Assembly (NCBI GenBank): GCA_964422195.1
Contig: CAYRAF010000004.1
Location: 1 to 41,320 of the forward strand
DNA from: CALVUP01 sp964422195
Lineage (GTDB): Bacteria; Bacillota_I; Bacilli_A; RF39; UBA660
Direction of reading: 5' to 3'
DNA length: 41,320 bases
The notes under the pieces are model-generated. The model worked only from the letters and a program-made list of their open reading frames with translations, was not told the origin of the DNA and made no database searches. Positions 15,682-22,840 of the stretch are shown here, piece by piece. Numbering within the stretch: position 1 is the stretch's first letter; each line of letters opens with the position of its first letter. The translations under genes and the position numbers were made by a program.

Positions 15682-16145
15682 AATTAGATAAAATTTCATT
15701 AGAGGAAAAACAAAGATTGATGAATATATTTCAGTTATATATGTATGAAATAACTAGGTATTTACCGATGAAATTAGATGATAAAGGTTTATATCATTAT
15801 GATTATTTTGATAATTATTGGACTGATCCTACATATGAGCCATTTTTTATTAAAGTCGATGGTGAAGTTGCAGGTTTTGTTCTTATAAATGAACATTTTC
15901 ATATATTAAAGTCTGGAAAAAATATATCAGAATTTTTTATATTACAGGAATATAAAAGAAGGAAAGTGGGATCTATCGCTGCTAAAATGGCTTTTGATTT
16001 ATATAAAGGCCCTTGGGAGGTAAGACCAGTTCCTAAGAGTGATGAGGCACATATTTTTTGGACTAAAGTAATTAATGAATATACTAATGGTCATTATAAT
16101 GTTGAACATACAGATAGAGAAGTTATTACTTTTAATAGTAAATAA
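15672..16145 (+). CDS. GNAT-family N-acetyltransferase
   Basis: A 157-residue predicted acetyltransferase. The GNAT pattern is visible in GEVAGFVLINEHF (beta4), ISEFFILQEYKRRKVGSIAAKMAF (beta4-alpha3 with the acetyl-CoA pyrophosphate loop, RRKVGS in place of R/QxxGxG/A) and WEVRPVPKSDEAHIFWTKVINEY (beta5-alpha4). The acceptor is unknown. GAGGAG in the 3' end of the Nudix gene serves as its ribosome site. The two are co-transcribed. Confidence 0.8.
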   Translation: MEVKLDKISLEEKQRLMNIFQLYMYEITRYLPMKLDDKGLYHYDYFDNYWTDPTYEPFFIKVDGEVAGFVLINEHFHILKSGKNISEFFILQEYKRRKVGSIAAKMAFDLYKGPWEVRPVPKSDEAHIFWTKVINEYTNGHYNVEHTDREVITFNSK

Positions 16146-16168
16146 TTTCTTTTTTTTATCGTAAATAT

Positions 16169-16197
16169 TTGACTTTTATCATAATATATGATAGTAT
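16169..16197 (+). promoter_or_regulatory. Promoter of the rplU-prp-rpmA operon
   Basis: TTGACT (16169-16174), 17-base spacer, TAGTAT (16192-16197) with a TGA extended -10. This places the start near 16204, giving a leader of about 100 bases. Confidence 0.75.
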
Positions 16198-16203
16198 TTT
16201 AAA

Positions 16204-16292
16204 TGTTTGAAGCCTCTACTTCAAACCGCATTGAATAGGTTTATTAAAAACATATAGTTATGTACCTTAAGAGCGAGTCTAGAATATAAAAA
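16204..16292 (+). promoter_or_regulatory. Ribosomal protein L21 leader RNA
   Basis: The roughly 100-base 5' UTR of rplU begins with a perfect 8-bp hairpin GTTTGAAG / CTTCAAAC (16205-16226). It then has CCGCATTGAA and, near the 3' end, GCGAGTCTAGAA ahead of the AAGGAGG ribosome site. Position and these segments fit the Firmicutes L21 leader, thought to let L21 repress its own operon. The identification is from memory of the family and was not checked by a covariance search. Confidence 0.7.
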
Positions 16293-16305
16293 AGGAGGTA
16301 AGAAT

Positions 16306-16608
16306 ATGAAAGCAGTTATTAAAACTGGTGGAAAACAATATGTTGTATCAGAAGGTGACTTTATCTATGTTGAAAAATTAGCTGGAAAAGAAAATGATAA
16401 AGTTAAGTTTGATGAAGTATTAATGATTGATAATAAGATTGGGACTCCACTACTTGCTAATGCCAGTGTTGAAGGTGTTATTGCTAAACAAGGTAAAGGT
16501 AAAAAAATCAGAATCTTTAAGTATAAATCTAAAGATAGAAGTAACCGTAAAACGCAAGGACACAGACAACCTTATACAAAAGTTGAAATTAAAGAGATTA
16601 ATGGGTAA
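16306..16608 (+). CDS. rplU: 50S ribosomal protein L21
   Basis: A 100-residue L21. MKAVIKTGGKQYVVSEGD and the C-terminal KKIRIFKYKSKDRSNRKTQGHRQ are diagnostic; the protein binds 23S rRNA with L20. AAGGAGG precedes the ATG. It is first in the conserved rplU-prp-rpmA operon. Confidence 0.97.
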   Translation: MKAVIKTGGKQYVVSEGDFIYVEKLAGKENDKVKFDEVLMIDNKIGTPLLANASVEGVIAKQGKGKKIRIFKYKSKDRSNRKTQGHRQPYTKVEIKEING

Positions 16609-16613
16609 TTAAA

Positions 16614-16901
16614 ATGATAAAAGTAGAAATATTACCAAATAAGATAATTCTCAAAGGACATGCAATGTATGCAACTTCAGGAAAAGATATTGTATGTGCT
16701 GCAGCTAGTAGTATTGTAATAACAACAATAAATGCTGCATTAAAAATAGATAATAAATCATTAAGTTATGAACAAACAGATGATGAACTTGTTATTAATA
16801 TATTAAAAGATGATGATATAACAAATAAATTGATTAATAACATGAAAGATTTGTTATATGAATTAAAAGAGAATTATCCTAAAAATATTAGTATTAAGTA
16901 A
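16614..16901 (+). CDS. prp: Ribosomal-processing cysteine protease Prp (YsxB)
   Basis: Prp removes the N-terminal extension of ribosomal protein L27 in Firmicutes. The catalytic pair is in place: His16 in KGHAMYA and Cys28 in GKDIVCAAASS, 12 residues apart as in the Staphylococcus enzyme. The length of 95 residues is slightly short. It lies between rplU and rpmA, 5 bases after the former and 12 before the latter, and its presumed substrate is the next gene product. Confidence 0.93.
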   Translation: MIKVEILPNKIILKGHAMYATSGKDIVCAAASSIVITTINAALKIDNKSLSYEQTDDELVINILKDDDITNKLINNMKDLLYELKENYPKNISIK

Positions 16902-16913
16902 GGAGGAATAACA

Positions 16914-17204
16914 ATGCAATTATTAAAATTAAATATACAATTATTTGCACATAAAAAAGGTCAAGGATCTTCAACTAACGGACGTGATTCTGCAGGTAGA
17001 AGATTAGGAGCTAAAGCAAGTGATGGAGAATTTGTTACCGCTGGTTCTATACTTTATAGACAAAGAGGAACTAAGATTTTCCCAGGTAATAATGTAAGAC
17101 GTGGAAATGATGATACACTATATACAACAGTAGATGGTATCGTTAAATATGAACGTTTAGGAAAAAGTAAAAAACAAGTAAGTTGCTATGAAGTAGCTGA
17201 ATAA
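16914..17204 (+). CDS. rpmA: 50S ribosomal protein L27 with cleavable N-terminal extension
   Basis: L27 reaches the peptidyl-transferase centre with its N-terminus. Here the mature start AHKKGQGSSTNGRDS is preceded by MQLLKLNIQLF, the hydrophobic extension ending in QLF that Prp cleaves before Ala12. Without cleavage the tail would block the active site. The rest (GRRLGAKASDGEFVTAGSILYRQRGTK...) is standard L27. AGGAGG precedes the ATG. Confidence 0.97.
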   Translation: MQLLKLNIQLFAHKKGQGSSTNGRDSAGRRLGAKASDGEFVTAGSILYRQRGTKIFPGNNVRRGNDDTLYTTVDGIVKYERLGKSKKQVSCYEVAE

Positions 17205-17232
17205 TTTCTAGTTAAAATAAGATATAAATAGG

Positions 17233-17261
17233 CAGTACATATATTTTTGTACTGTTTTTTT
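17233..17261 (+). terminator. Terminator of rplU-prp-rpmA
   Basis: CAGTACA / TGTACTG stem with an 8-base loop followed by seven Ts. Confidence 0.9.
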
Positions 17262-17311
17262 ATATATATAAAATATCTACAAAAATTTTTAAAAAAGTTT
17301 TAAATAACTAC

Positions 17312-17340
17312 TTGAAAATTTTGACCTCTTGTAGTATAAT
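17312..17340 (+). promoter_or_regulatory. Promoter of the micro-ORF transcript
   Basis: TTGAAA (17312-17317), 17-base spacer, TATAAT (17335-17340). It would start transcription near 17347. The preceding bases TACTTGAAAA recur at the CPBP promoter. Confidence 0.8.
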
Positions 17341-17435
17341 GTAATTACAGTAAGAGGTTGGCTTAATGAGTTAGCGATAATTTATTAAGAAGATAGATAT
17401 TTTAAAAAATATAAAGAGAAGGGAGGAATAATATT

Positions 17436-17465
17436 ATGTGGAAATGGCTAAAAAGATGGTTCTAG
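17436..17465 (+). CDS. Nine-residue Trp/Lys-rich micropeptide MWKWLKRWF
   Basis: Between rpmA and the CPBP gene lies a stand-alone transcription unit: a good promoter (17312-17340), a leader of about 90 bases with a possible CTTAAT/ATTAAG hairpin (17362-17389), a strong GGGAGG ribosome site (17421-17426) nine bases ahead of an ATG, nine codons, a TAG stop, then a terminator (17486-17514). The peptide MWKWLKRWF has three Trp, one Leu, one Phe and three basic residues, so it could be a membrane-active cationic peptide. Alternatives are a regulatory leader peptide (three Trp codons before a terminator-type hairpin), an mRNA-like sRNA, or chance. The ribosome site quality argues for translation. 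Confidence 0.5.
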   Translation: MWKWLKRWF

Positions 17466-17485
17466 TATAGAGCAAAGAAGTGTAA

Positions 17486-17514
17486 AGAGACTCATATTTT
17501 AAGAGTCTTTTTCT
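17486..17514 (+). terminator. Terminator after the micro-ORF
   Basis: AGACTC / GAGTCT stem (extended by A-T and G-T pairs), 9-base loop, run of Ts interrupted by one C. Confidence 0.85.
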
Positions 17515-17523
17515 TATGAGTAC

Positions 17524-17553
17524 TTGAAAAACTATCATATTATGATATATAAT
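17524..17553 (+). promoter_or_regulatory. Promoter of the CPBP gene
   Basis: TTGAAA (17524-17529), 18-base spacer, TATAAT (17548-17553). Confidence 0.7.
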
Positions 17554-17574
17554 AAATTTAAAGGTAGGTGGCTT

Positions 17575-18255
17575 ATGAGAAAAGTAAATAAAAAAATTAC
17601 CGGTCAAGATAGGATTATGAAAACACTTATAGTGATTTTGTGTTATTTCTTATATTCAAGAATATTTTCTGAATTATTTGGTTATAATATTTTAACTAAT
17701 TTTATAGCTGATGCTATTTATTTAATAGGTATTATACTTGCATATAAAGAGAATTTAAGAGAAGATTATTATGATTTAAGAGAAAATTATACAGTAGGTA
17801 AAATTATTAAAAAAGTTTTATTTTGGTTTATGATAATTTTTATATTTAATATTTTAATGGGAGCTTTAACGGATGCTTTAATAAAAAATGCTTCCCTTGA
17901 TGATAATACAAAGGCATTAGAAAACCTATTTAAAGTATCGCCTGGATATGCTTTATTTAAGACTATGATATTTGCTGTAGTAGCAGAAGAATTATTATTT
18001 AGAGAATCTGTTCATGATGTAATAAAAAATAAATGGCTTTTTATATTTGCAAGTGCTCTTATTTATACATTAGTTAATTTTGCATATACAGGTTTTAATG
18101 ATGAAATTTTGATAATAAGTATGCTTAGTTATTTTTTACCAGCTTTAATATTTTCATATGCTTATTATAAAAATAATAGTAATATTATAATAATTATGTT
18201 AATTAAGTTTGTGTGTAATTTATTACCAACAGTGATATTTTTCTTAGGATTATAG
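17575..18255 (+). CDS. CPBP family intramembrane metalloprotease
   Basis: A 226-residue polytopic membrane protein of the CPBP (CAAX protease / bacteriocin-processing, Abi) family. It has about six hydrophobic helices and the family motif EELLFRE (Glu138-Glu139, Arg143) in TM4; the next helix has LIYTLVNFAY in place of the usual FxxxH/N motif. The frame extends upstream to a TTG at 17524 that is the promoter -35, so the ATG at 17575 behind AGGTGG is the start. Family members process prenylated proteins or give immunity to bacteriocins. The upstream neighbour is a tiny Trp/Lys peptide; downstream is a secreted protein 22 bases away, probably in the same operon. Confidence 0.82.
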   Translation: MRKVNKKITGQDRIMKTLIVILCYFLYSRIFSELFGYNILTNFIADAIYLIGIILAYKENLREDYYDLRENYTVGKIIKKVLFWFMIIFIFNILMGALTDALIKNASLDDNTKALENLFKVSPGYALFKTMIFAVVAEELLFRESVHDVIKNKWLFIFASALIYTLVNFAYTGFNDEILIISMLSYFLPALIFSYAYYKNNSNIIIIMLIKFVCNLLPTVIFFLGL

Positions 18256-18277
18256 TTTATTAATAAAAGGAGGAATT

Positions 18278-18916
18278 ATGAGAGTAGCTAAACTTACATT
18301 GTTTATATTTATGTTGTTGCTTATACCTAGTTTTGTAAATGCAGCTACTATGGAAGAATTGCCTCCATATATAACTGTTGAGGGTATAGATAGCGAAAAA
18401 TATGAGATTGATAAAACTATTACTTCAGATCAAGTTATAATTGATATAAAAGAAAGAGATGGTAGTCTATATTATTCCTGGAGCTTTGATAAGAAAAAAG
18501 TAGGAGAAACTATAGATTTGAACTTTGAGCTTGATTTTGTTTCTGAAAAACAAAGTGAAATTGATGCGATTGCAAATGAGAACAACGATAAAACTTATTT
18601 ATCATTTACACATCATGGTAATTTACCAAGTAGAGCTACTATAAATGTTTATGTTGGTAATAGGTATAAAGAAGGAGAAAAATTATACTTATATTACTAT
18701 AATGAAGAAAGAGATGTTATTGAATACGTTGATAATGGTTTAAAAGTTAAAAATGGTTATGTAGAATTTAAAATTGATCATTGTTCAGAATACTTTTTAA
18801 CGGCCGCTGTAGTAAATAATGCTGAAGGTAATCCTAAGAGTATGAATTATATTATAGGAATACTTGCAGTAATTGTAATTGGATTGTTAGGAGTAAACTT
18901 ATTCTTCAAAAAGTAA
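18278..18916 (+). CDS. Secreted, C-terminally membrane-anchored protein of unknown function
   Basis: A 212-residue protein with a clear signal peptide (MRVAKLTLFIFMLLLIPSFVNA, cleavage after Ala22) and a C-terminal transmembrane helix (about 188-208) ending FFKK. There is no LPXTG motif. The exported part looks beta-rich, with repeated Tyr residues (KLYLYYYNEERDVIEYVDNG). AGGAGG precedes the ATG and the gene follows the CPBP protease closely, so the two probably act together in the membrane. Function unknown. Confidence 0.75.
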   Translation: MRVAKLTLFIFMLLLIPSFVNAATMEELPPYITVEGIDSEKYEIDKTITSDQVIIDIKERDGSLYYSWSFDKKKVGETIDLNFELDFVSEKQSEIDAIANENNDKTYLSFTHHGNLPSRATINVYVGNRYKEGEKLYLYYYNEERDVIEYVDNGLKVKNGYVEFKIDHCSEYFLTAAVVNNAEGNPKSMNYIIGILAVIVIGLLGVNLFFKK

Positions 18917-18930
18917 GTTTACTTTTTTTT
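18908..18930 (+). terminator. Terminator of the CPBP operon
   Basis: AAAAGTAA / TTACTTTT stem with a 2-base loop (GT) in the duplex and a long T run. Confidence 0.8.
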
Positions 18931-18931
18931 A

Positions 18932-18960
18932 TTGCTAAATTGAGCATTTAATGGTATAAT
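18932..18960 (+). promoter_or_regulatory. Sigma-A promoter
   Basis: TTGCTA (18932-18937), 17-base spacer, TATAAT (18955-18960) with a TGG extended -10. Confidence 0.7.
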
Positions 18961-18980
18961 ATGCTGCGTGGAGTGAGAGT

Positions 18981-19886
18981 ATGAGTTATTGTTTAAGACA
19001 ATCTATTGAAGAGTTCAATAAAATTGAAAAAGAAAAAATGAGTATTTTTAGGGAATTTTCTGGTATTATAGATTTAGATGATGATACAATCTTAAAATAT
19101 ATTGATAGCTTTTATGATAAAGAAGAATATATAGCTATAGATGAATATGATAGACTTATTGAATTAATTCATATAGATATTTATGAGTTAAAATTTAAAG
19201 AAAAATTAATTAAGACTATTAATTTTCTTAGAAAATTAGGAAATATTGAAATTCAAGGTAATTCTCTAAAAGGATCTGTTGGAGAATTTATTGTAAGTAT
19301 TGATTTTGATACTAATGATATAAGTATGATTAGTACATTTGAAAATGTTGTTAGTATAAGTAAGATTCAAATGATAAAGGATCAAACTATTACAAGTTAT
19401 AAGCAAATAACTTCAGTTAAAGAACATTTTCAAGATTTTATTTCAGAATTAGAAGGTACTGATGGAATTAATAAACTAAATATTGATATTTATGAAGAAA
19501 AACATCATTTTTCTGGTATTAGGGAATATAAATCAAATAAGAAAAGAACAAAAAAGAATTATTATTGTAGTAATAATTCAGAGTTTAAAATATTAACTGA
19601 ACCAAATGCTTTAGAAAACTTTATTATAGGTGAAGAAAACACTAGAAAGAATGGTTATGTGCTTAGAAAAACATATAAAGAGTATTTTCTTCCTAATACA
19701 TATAATAATCCTGTATGTGAGCCTATAAGGAATAAGATAGAGGATCAATCTGCGTATTATATATTGGAAGAACAAGATGGTAATGACTTAGTATTTAATG
19801 AAGATACAAAAGTTGAAATAACAAGTATAGAGTATGATAAATTGTATAGTAAAGTTTCAAAAAACAAAACATTAATTAAACAATAA
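18981..19886 (+). CDS. Protein of unknown function, 301 aa
   Basis: I do not recognise this protein. It is soluble, without signal peptide or membrane helix. The first 90 residues look helical and acidic (ILKYIDSFYDKEEYIAIDEYDRLIELI). A beta-rich middle follows (GSVGEFIVSIDFDTNDISMISTFENVVSI), then a basic loop (SNKKRTKKNYY) and a mixed C-terminus. It is monocistronic with its own promoter and terminator. GGAG with a short spacer precedes the ATG. Confidence 0.7.
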   Translation: MSYCLRQSIEEFNKIEKEKMSIFREFSGIIDLDDDTILKYIDSFYDKEEYIAIDEYDRLIELIHIDIYELKFKEKLIKTINFLRKLGNIEIQGNSLKGSVGEFIVSIDFDTNDISMISTFENVVSISKIQMIKDQTITSYKQITSVKEHFQDFISELEGTDGINKLNIDIYEEKHHFSGIREYKSNKKRTKKNYYCSNNSEFKILTEPNALENFIIGEENTRKNGYVLRKTYKEYFLPNTYNNPVCEPIRNKIEDQSAYYILEEQDGNDLVFNEDTKVEITSIEYDKLYSKVSKNKTLIKQ

Positions 19887-19904
19887 TTAGTGTTTTATTT
19901 TTTG
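19866..19904 (+). terminator. Terminator
   Basis: 12-bp stem AAAACATTAATT / AATTAGTGTTTT (one G-T pair), 7-base loop, then A and Ts. It lies over the gene's 3' end. Confidence 0.8.
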
Positions 19905-19912
19905 TTAAAAGA

Positions 19913-19921
19913 TGGTATAAT
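19913..19921 (+). promoter_or_regulatory. Extended -10 promoter
   Basis: TGG-TATAAT; no clear -35. Confidence 0.5.
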
Positions 19922-19943
19922 TTTTTCATGAGTAGGTGATTTT

Positions 19944-20672
19944 ATGAAAAACAAAACATTAATGATAATATTTACTATTTTGGTATTTCTTTTATTTATG
20001 GGAATAGTTTATTTTGTATATACTATGAGCAATACTGATGCGGTTAAGTTTAAAAGAGAATATGAATCTTTAAATAATGTTCAAATAGAAAATAGTGATA
20101 AAAAGCATAGGAAAATTAGTATTCCTAGTAATAATCCTTTCATATATAAAACTGAAGATGAGATAGTTAAGATGATGAATAATAAAGAAACGTTTATAGT
20201 ATATTTTGGTTTTAATAAGTGTCCATGGTGTAGAAGTGTCCTTCCTACTTTGATTGAAGTTGCGAATGATTATAATATAGAAACTATTTATTATGTTGAT
20301 ATTTTAGAAATTAGGGATATTTTAAATGTTGATGATGAAGGTAATTTAATTACTGAAAGAATGGGTACTAAAGGTTATTATAAATTATTAGAATTATTTG
20401 ATAATGTTTTAGATGATTATGCTTTAGAGGATAAAGATGGCAATAATGTTATTACTAATGAAAAAAGAATATATGCACCTAATATAGTAGGAGTTGTTAA
20501 TGGTAAGGCTGAAAAATTAACTACAGGTATATCTGATATACAAGAAGAAGCACAAGATGCGTTTATGGAAATAAGTGATGAAATGAAAAAGGATAGTTAT
20601 TCAAAAATAGAGTGTATCATAAAATGTATTAATGAAAAGAATAAAACTTGTACTTTAGAAAAAGCATGTTAA
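19944..20672 (+). CDS. Membrane-anchored thioredoxin-like protein
   Basis: A 242-residue protein. Residues about 5-27 form an N-terminal anchor. A thioredoxin-fold domain (about 75-205) carries the redox motif CPWC (Cys93, Cys96) in FIVYFGFNKCPWCRSVLP, and a later APNIVGVVNGKAEKLTTG that matches the cis-Pro region. The last 23 residues have four further Cys (IECIIKC...KTC...KAC), unusual for thioredoxins and possibly a disulfide-linked or metal-binding tail. The likely role is thiol-disulfide exchange outside the membrane. AGGTGA precedes the ATG. Confidence 0.82.
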   Translation: MKNKTLMIIFTILVFLLFMGIVYFVYTMSNTDAVKFKREYESLNNVQIENSDKKHRKISIPSNNPFIYKTEDEIVKMMNNKETFIVYFGFNKCPWCRSVLPTLIEVANDYNIETIYYVDILEIRDILNVDDEGNLITERMGTKGYYKLLELFDNVLDDYALEDKDGNNVITNEKRIYAPNIVGVVNGKAEKLTTGISDIQEEAQDAFMEISDEMKKDSYSKIECIIKCINEKNKTCTLEKAC

Positions 20673-20699
20673 GGCATATCATTATGATATTGCCTTTTT
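20671..20699 (+). terminator. Terminator of the thioredoxin-like gene
   Basis: AAGGCA-TATCA / TGATA-TTGCCTT stem with a one-base bulge and a 3-base loop, then Ts. The ribosome site of the next gene follows at once, so some read-through is needed to express that gene unless a promoter was missed. Confidence 0.8.
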
Positions 20700-20711
20700 A
20701 TAGGAGTAATT

Positions 20712-21542
20712 ATGGAAGAATATAAGGAAATAGAGAGAAGTATAATAAAAAAATTTAGAAAAGAAATTTGGAGTAAATTTGTAAAAGCTGTTGCAGAATA
20801 TGAGTTAATTCAAGAAAATGATAAAGTAATGGTTTGTATTAGTGGAGGTAAAGATTCTTTTTTACTTGCTAAATGCATAGAAGAATTAATAAAGCATGGA
20901 AAATTTAAGTTTGAAGCTTGTTATGTAGTAATGAATCCTGGATATAATCAAAAGAATAAAGATTTAATATTAGAAAATGCTAAAAGATTAAATATTAATA
21001 TTGAAATGTTTGAAAGTGATATTTTTGAAGTTGTTGATAAAGTTACTACAGGTAATCCTTGTTATTTATGTGCTAGAATGAGAAGGGGATTTTTATATAG
21101 TAAAGCAAAAGAATTAGGATGCAATAAGATAGCTTTAGGACATCATTTTGATGATGTTATAGAGACAACACTTTTATCTATGTTTTATGGAGCAGAAATA
21201 AAAACTATGATGCCTAAGTTACATAGTGATAATTTTGAGGGACTAGAATTAATTCGTCCTATGTATTTAATTAAAGAAGATGATATTAAAAGTTGGGCTA
21301 AATTTAATAAATTGGAGTTTATTAACTGTGCTTGTAGATTTACAGAAAACAATACTTTAGAAAAAAATGAAGATAGCAAAAGGCTTGAAATGAAAAAGCT
21401 AATTAAGGATTTAAAAAAAGTAAATGAGGATATTGACTATAATATTTTTAAAAGTTTAGATAATGTTAATTTAAATTGCGTTATTAGTTATAAAAAAGAT
21501 CAAGTTAAACATACTTTTTTAGATAATTATGAAGATAAGTAA
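20712..21542 (+). CDS. TtcA-like tRNA thiolation PP-loop ATPase
   Basis: A PP-loop protein of the TtcA/TilS superfamily, 276 aa. The ATP pyrophosphatase loop is SGGKDS (44-49). A CYLC pair (Cys117, Cys120) followed by ARMRRG and the later Cys206/Cys208 in NCACRF provide the Fe-S ligands of TtcA-type enzymes. GHHFDDVIETTLLSMFYGA is the conserved segment of the family. TtcA makes 2-thiocytidine at tRNA position 32; in Firmicutes related proteins may use other substrates, so the exact reaction is open. It starts after AGGAG. Confidence 0.85.
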   Translation: MEEYKEIERSIIKKFRKEIWSKFVKAVAEYELIQENDKVMVCISGGKDSFLLAKCIEELIKHGKFKFEACYVVMNPGYNQKNKDLILENAKRLNINIEMFESDIFEVVDKVTTGNPCYLCARMRRGFLYSKAKELGCNKIALGHHFDDVIETTLLSMFYGAEIKTMMPKLHSDNFEGLELIRPMYLIKEDDIKSWAKFNKLEFINCACRFTENNTLEKNEDSKRLEMKKLIKDLKKVNEDIDYNIFKSLDNVNLNCVISYKKDQVKHTFLDNYEDK

Positions 21543-21573
21543 TAATTTTTAATATATTTTAGAGGAGGATATT

Positions 21574-22326
21574 ATGAAGTATAAACTACAAGAAATACTA
21601 AGTTTAACTCTTGATATGGCAGAAGCTATGATTAAATGTGGTTCTGAGGTGTCTAGAGTTGAGGACTCTATTAGAATAATATGTAACAGTTATAAAGTTA
21701 AATACATAGAGGCTTATGCTACTAATAGTTTAATTATAGTTACTTTAAGGAATAATGATGAAGCAGTAACAGAATCTAGGAGAATTAAATATATTAATAC
21801 AAATTTATCAATGCTAGAAGAAGTAAACTCTTTATCAAGGGAGATATGCGCTAATAATGTTGGTAGAGAAATTGTTTTAAAAAAATTAGATAGCATCAAG
21901 AGTCATAATCATTATCTTCTTATTTGCTTTGGTAATTTATTAGCAGCTTTTTCTTTTACTTTATTCTTTAAAGGAAATGTTTTAGATGCAATTATTTCAT
22001 CATTTATAGCTTTGATATTATATTTATCAGATCATTATTTAAATTCTAAAAATAGAAGTAAAATTATATATAATTTTATGAATAGTTTTATTATAGGGAT
22101 AATTGCTGTAATATTTAGTAAATTTATAACTACTATTCATTTTGATAAGATAATAATTGGTGATATTATGTTGCTTATTCCAGGACTTTCAATGTTTATA
22201 TCAATATATGATATTTTTAAAGGAGATACAATTTCTGGGACTATTAGATTTATAGAAGGAATGTTTTTAGCATTATCAATTGCCCTTGGAATATTACTTT
22301 CTTTATTGTTAGGAGGTTTAATATGA
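21574..22326 (+). CDS. Threonine/serine exporter, ThrE (DUF1212) subunit
   Basis: A 250-residue protein of the ThrE/YjjP family. The cytoplasmic N-terminal domain has LTLDMAEAMIKCGSEVSRVEDSI and YATNSLIIVTL, typical of the family. About four to five transmembrane helices follow (from residue 110). In this split form it pairs with the next gene product (DUF3815/YjjB type) to make one exporter. GAGGAGG precedes the ATG; its end overlaps the next start by 4 bases (ATGA). Confidence 0.88.
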   Translation: MKYKLQEILSLTLDMAEAMIKCGSEVSRVEDSIRIICNSYKVKYIEAYATNSLIIVTLRNNDEAVTESRRIKYINTNLSMLEEVNSLSREICANNVGREIVLKKLDSIKSHNHYLLICFGNLLAAFSFTLFFKGNVLDAIISSFIALILYLSDHYLNSKNRSKIIYNFMNSFIIGIIAVIFSKFITTIHFDKIIIGDIMLLIPGLSMFISIYDIFKGDTISGTIRFIEGMFLALSIALGILLSLLLGGLI

Positions 22327-22760
22327 TAAATAGTTTATTATGGGCTTCCTTAGGAACTTTAGGATTTGGATTAGTATTTAATGCTAATAAGAATAAATTA
22401 TTATATATATTAATTGGTGGATTCTTAAATTATTTGACTTATGCTTTAATATATAAACTTACAAGTAATATATTTTATTCATCTTTATTTTCTGCATGTA
22501 TTACTTATTTATATTCTTCTTTGATGGCAAGAGTCACTAAATCTCCAGCAATTATATATATTTTAACTGGATTAATACCAATAGTACCAGGCGGGGCATT
22601 ATTTTATACAATGCAAAACTTTGTATTAGGAAATGAAAATTTAGCTATTAAATATGCAAGTATTGCTGCTCAAGTAATATTAGGTACTGCATCAGGTATT
22701 GCTTTGTTTTCAGTTACTATTAATTTAATTAAAGATTTAAAACATAACTTTAATCATTAA
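22323..22760 (+). CDS. Threonine/serine exporter, ThrE_2 (DUF3815) subunit
   Basis: A 145-residue membrane protein with about four helices and the segment ARVTKSPAIIYILTGLIPIVPGGALFYTM, which is characteristic of the YjjB/DUF3815 half of split ThrE exporters. Its start overlaps the stop of the ThrE subunit gene (ATGA), so the halves are translationally coupled. AGGAGG lies in the upstream gene. Confidence 0.88.
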   Translation: MINSLLWASLGTLGFGLVFNANKNKLLYILIGGFLNYLTYALIYKLTSNIFYSSLFSACITYLYSSLMARVTKSPAIIYILTGLIPIVPGGALFYTMQNFVLGNENLAIKYASIAAQVILGTASGIALFSVTINLIKDLKHNFNH

Positions 22761-22778
22761 GTAGTGATATTATAAATA

Positions 22779-22807
22779 TTGATAAACTACTTAATATTTG
22801 ATATAAT
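22779..22807 (+). promoter_or_regulatory. Promoter of the RNase J-like gene
   Basis: TTGATA (22779-22784), 17-base spacer, TATAAT (22802-22807) with a TGA extended -10. Confidence 0.85.
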
Positions 22808-22840
22808 GTATAGGTAATTTAGCTTAGGAAAGGAGATAAT

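Noticed and set aside
17436..17514. Classical trp attenuator controlling the next gene
   Set aside because: The downstream gene is not a tryptophan gene and has its own promoter after the hairpin; no alternative antiterminator pairing was evident. Kept only as an alternative in the finding.
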